DNA of 13,478 bases from Candidatus Pacearchaeota archaeon CG10_big_fil_rev_8_21_14_0_10_35_13 (lineage in GTDB: Archaea; Nanobdellota; Nanobdellia; Pacearchaeales; GW2011-AR1): NCBI GenBank assembly GCA_002763035.1, contig PFDC01000103.1, positions 1-13,478 of the forward strand. The letters are read 5' to 3'. Every line of letters begins with the position of its first letter. Position 1 is the stretch's first letter. Below the pieces are notes generated by a model, which worked only from the letters and a program-made list of their open reading frames with translations, searched no databases and was not told where the DNA came from. Positions 11,932-13,478 of the stretch are shown here, piece by piece. The translations under genes and the position numbers were made by a program.

Positions 11932-12633
11932 ATGTCTGATATTAACTTTTCTGATTTGAGGAGTAAGCTTCTTTCTCAGATTGATTCTTCTGATTTGCCT
12001 TATGATCAGAAGGAGGCTCTTAAAGAGGAGGTTAAGCTTAAGTCTGATGATGAGCTTCTTGATTTCATCAAGGAGCATTCTGCTAATCCTGAGGGTGAGG
12101 GTAATGGTTGTATTTTTTGTTCTATTGCTTCTGGTAAGGTTCCTTCTTTCATGATTGCTTCTAATGATGTTGCTGTTGCTGTTTTGGAGTTGAATCCTGC
12201 TTCTGAGGGTCATACGATTATTATTCCTAAGGTTCATGTTTCTAAGGATTCTATCCCTCAGGAAGTTTCTGATTTTTCTGCTCTTATTGCTGAGGCTCTT
12301 CGTTTGAAGCTTCCTTCTCAGCCTCGTAATATTGGTGTTTCTTCTGATGAAGTCATGGGTCATGGTATTATGAATATTATCCCTGTTTATCCTGATCAGG
12401 AGTTGTCTCGTAAGCCTGCTGATAAGTCTCAGCTCAAGGTTCTTCAGGGGAAGTTGTTGTTGATGTCTGATGATTTTAAGCCTAACATCCATTCTCAAAC
12501 TCCCGCTCCTACTAATATTCCTTTACCTGTTCCTACCCCTGTAGTTTCTGATCCTAAGAGCTCTGGTAAGCCTGTTAAGAAGAAGCGTGATAATTCTTGG
12601 AGGAAGAATAAGGCTCCTTCTAGGATTCCTTAG
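11932..12633 (+). CDS. HIT-family fold protein with degenerate histidine triad
   Basis: This 233-residue protein has a histidine-triad (HIT) domain in its middle. CIFCSIASGKVPSFMI (60-75) matches the CxFCxIxxGxxPxxxV start of HIT proteins, including the zinc-type Cys60 and Cys63. LNPASEGHTIIIPKVHV (87-103) matches the LNPxxxGHxLIxPKxHV segment. The triad itself (normally HxHxHxx) reads HGIMNII (144-150): only the first His remains, and the catalytic middle His is Ile146. Nucleotide hydrolase or transferase activity by the usual covalent mechanism is therefore unlikely. An N-terminal helical extension (1-55) and a Pro-rich, basic C-terminal tail (about 188-233, ending KKKRDNSWRKNK) flank the domain and could bind protein or RNA. 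Codons are host-like. A binding or scaffold role is inference. Confidence 0.75.
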   Translation: MSDINFSDLRSKLLSQIDSSDLPYDQKEALKEEVKLKSDDELLDFIKEHSANPEGEGNGCIFCSIASGKVPSFMIASNDVAVAVLELNPASEGHTIIIPKVHVSKDSIPQEVSDFSALIAEALRLKLPSQPRNIGVSSDEVMGHGIMNIIPVYPDQELSRKPADKSQLKVLQGKLLLMSDDFKPNIHSQTPAPTNIPLPVPTPVVSDPKSSGKPVKKKRDNSWRKNKAPSRIP

Positions 12634-12780
12634 GTATATTATCTTGTAAAAGCAGAATGTTTCATAACCCCTTAGTCATTAAGAGTAACTTTCATAATTA
12701 ACTGATTATCCTCGGTTCTATACTTAGTGTTAATACATTGAGCAATGTTGTTTATTCTTGTTATTAATAGAATTCTTTAG
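12634..12780. other. Intergenic gap between convergent genes
   Basis: About 147 nt of AT-rich sequence between the HIT-like gene and the prepilin peptidase. I see no open frame, tRNA, strong hairpin or promoter in it. Confidence 0.5.
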
Positions 12781-13478
12781 TTATATTCTTCCACTACTAA
12801 TAAGGTAGTAATACGAGATTATTGTTAGTAGGAATGTTAGTGTGAATGGTATTCCGTTCTTTATTTCTACGTTTTTTATTCTTGCTTTTTTTATCATCAT
12901 TATTTCTTTTTTTGTTATTCCTTCAAAGCTTGCTTTTATTGTCTTTCCGCTTTTTATTTTGATGTTTTTTGTTATTACATCTCCCGGTTGTAGTTCTTTT
13001 GTTATTATTGTTTTTATCATGTAAGTTCTTTCGTAAGCTACAGCCCATGATAATAGTACTGGCGTTATGATTATTAGTAGTGGTATTAGGTAGAGTATTG
13101 TTTCTTTAATAATTATTATTGGTACTAATATTATTATCCCCATTATTATTCCAGTGATTACTAAGTTCTTATTCTTCCGTATTTCTTTTCTTAGTTCTTT
13201 CTTCATACTTTTCTTTTTTTCTTTAATCATTATTACTATGCTCGCTATTATTCCATAAACTGCCCCTATTATTAGGAAGGTTATTATGAATGCCAGGTAT
13301 CCTTTCAGGTTTGTCATTGTGTCGCTGCTTATTCCTATTATTGCTCCTAGTCCTATCATTAGTTTCGCATCTCCTCCTCCGAATACTCTTCCGTAATAGA
13401 ATAGGTTTCCTAACACCAAAAATATCCCTAGCCCTATTAGTCCTTGCATTATTACCCCCCATTCATTGGTTATTATGC
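12781..13478 (-). CDS. Prepilin peptidase (A24, PibD/FlaK-type), N-terminus beyond window
   Basis: This is a membrane aspartate protease that cleaves class III signal peptides of archaeal pilins or archaellins. The frame is open to the right edge (codons read I-I-T-N-E-W-G-V-I before the Met at 13449), so the N-terminus, with the first catalytic Asp, lies outside the window. The second catalytic motif, FGGGDAKLM, is present (Asp27 from that Met). Hydrophobic segments lie around 1-15, 28-45, 50-73, 95-112 and 115-137. A soluble C-terminal part contains LQPGDVITKNI and ends GIPFTLTFLLTIISYYYL, matching the archaeal A24 tail, where GIPF is conserved. Ile is very frequent. It implies the organism makes type IV pilus-like filaments; no pilin gene is visible here. 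Confidence 0.85.
   Translation of the reverse strand, partial: IITNEWGVIMQGLIGLGIFLVLGNLFYYGRVFGGGDAKLMIGLGAIIGISSDTMTNLKGYLAFIITFLIIGAVYGIIASIVIMIKEKKKSMKKELRKEIRKNKNLVITGIIMGIIILVPIIIIKETILYLIPLLIIITPVLLSWAVAYERTYMIKTIITKELQPGDVITKNIKIKSGKTIKASFEGITKKEIMMIKKARIKNVEIKNGIPFTLTFLLTIISYYYLISSGRI

Noticed and set aside
11875..12498. 207-residue antisense open frame opposite the HIT-like gene
   Set aside because: It has the same low-complexity Asn/Arg/Thr/Leu composition, lacks family motifs and covers a well-supported gene.
13223..13462. 79-residue frame overlapping the prepilin peptidase on the same strand
   Set aside because: It is out of frame with the GGGDAKLM-containing peptidase, Arg/Asn-rich, and without recognisable motifs.

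Overview
The window looks like a piece of a small, AT-rich archaeal genome. It carries archaeal/eukaryotic-type information-processing genes: RadA, RPA, aIF2-alpha, a Nop10-like protein, aEF1B and uS15. Most genes have a TATA-type box centred about 25 nt upstream of the ATG, implying leaderless mRNAs. Several proteins are short or stripped-down versions of their families, and intergenic regions are small. This suits a DPANN-type archaeon (Woesearchaeota/Pacearchaeota-like). That placement is inference; no rRNA is present to confirm it.

Layout. Positions 1-182 are non-coding, with three hairpins ahead of a promoter. Then on the + strand: uS15 (192-500), a RecJ/GAN-like DHH phosphoesterase (566-1894), aIF2-alpha (2110-2853) and a 39-residue Nop10-like gene (2971-3090). 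On the - strand: a family-4-like uracil-DNA glycosylase lacking all four Fe-S cysteines (3185-3799), preceded by a LAGLIDADG homing endonuclease (3789-4721). Back on +: a YdjM-type membrane hydrolase (4870-5319), a perfect 53-bp direct repeat, radA with a 508-residue intein in its Walker A motif (5477-8002), and a 79-residue unknown protein (8007-8246). On -: a HAD 5'-nucleotidase (8366-8959), tRNA-Arg(GCG) (9013-9084), a second homing endonuclease split by one in-frame TAG (9070-10239), and RPA (10289-11266). On +: aEF1B (11479-11751) and a HIT-fold protein with a ruined histidine triad (11932-12633). The window closes with a prepilin peptidase on - that runs off the right edge.

Two themes connect the window. 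First, many genes serve DNA replication, recombination and repair (RecJ/GAN-like, UDG, RadA, RPA, nucleotidase) or translation. Second, three independent LAGLIDADG endonucleases sit in or beside these genes. The two free-standing ones are docked so tightly that their last codons are also the next gene's promoter and start codon (UDG) or the mature 5' end of a tRNA. Host genes use a very uniform codon set (AAG, CGT, GGT, CTT, TCT, GCT), whereas the mobile elements use AAA and AGA freely, which makes them stand out by eye.

The best candidates for something new are the docking of homing endonucleases onto downstream expression signals, the cluster-less UDG, the triad-less HIT protein, and the single amber codon in an otherwise open endonuclease frame.
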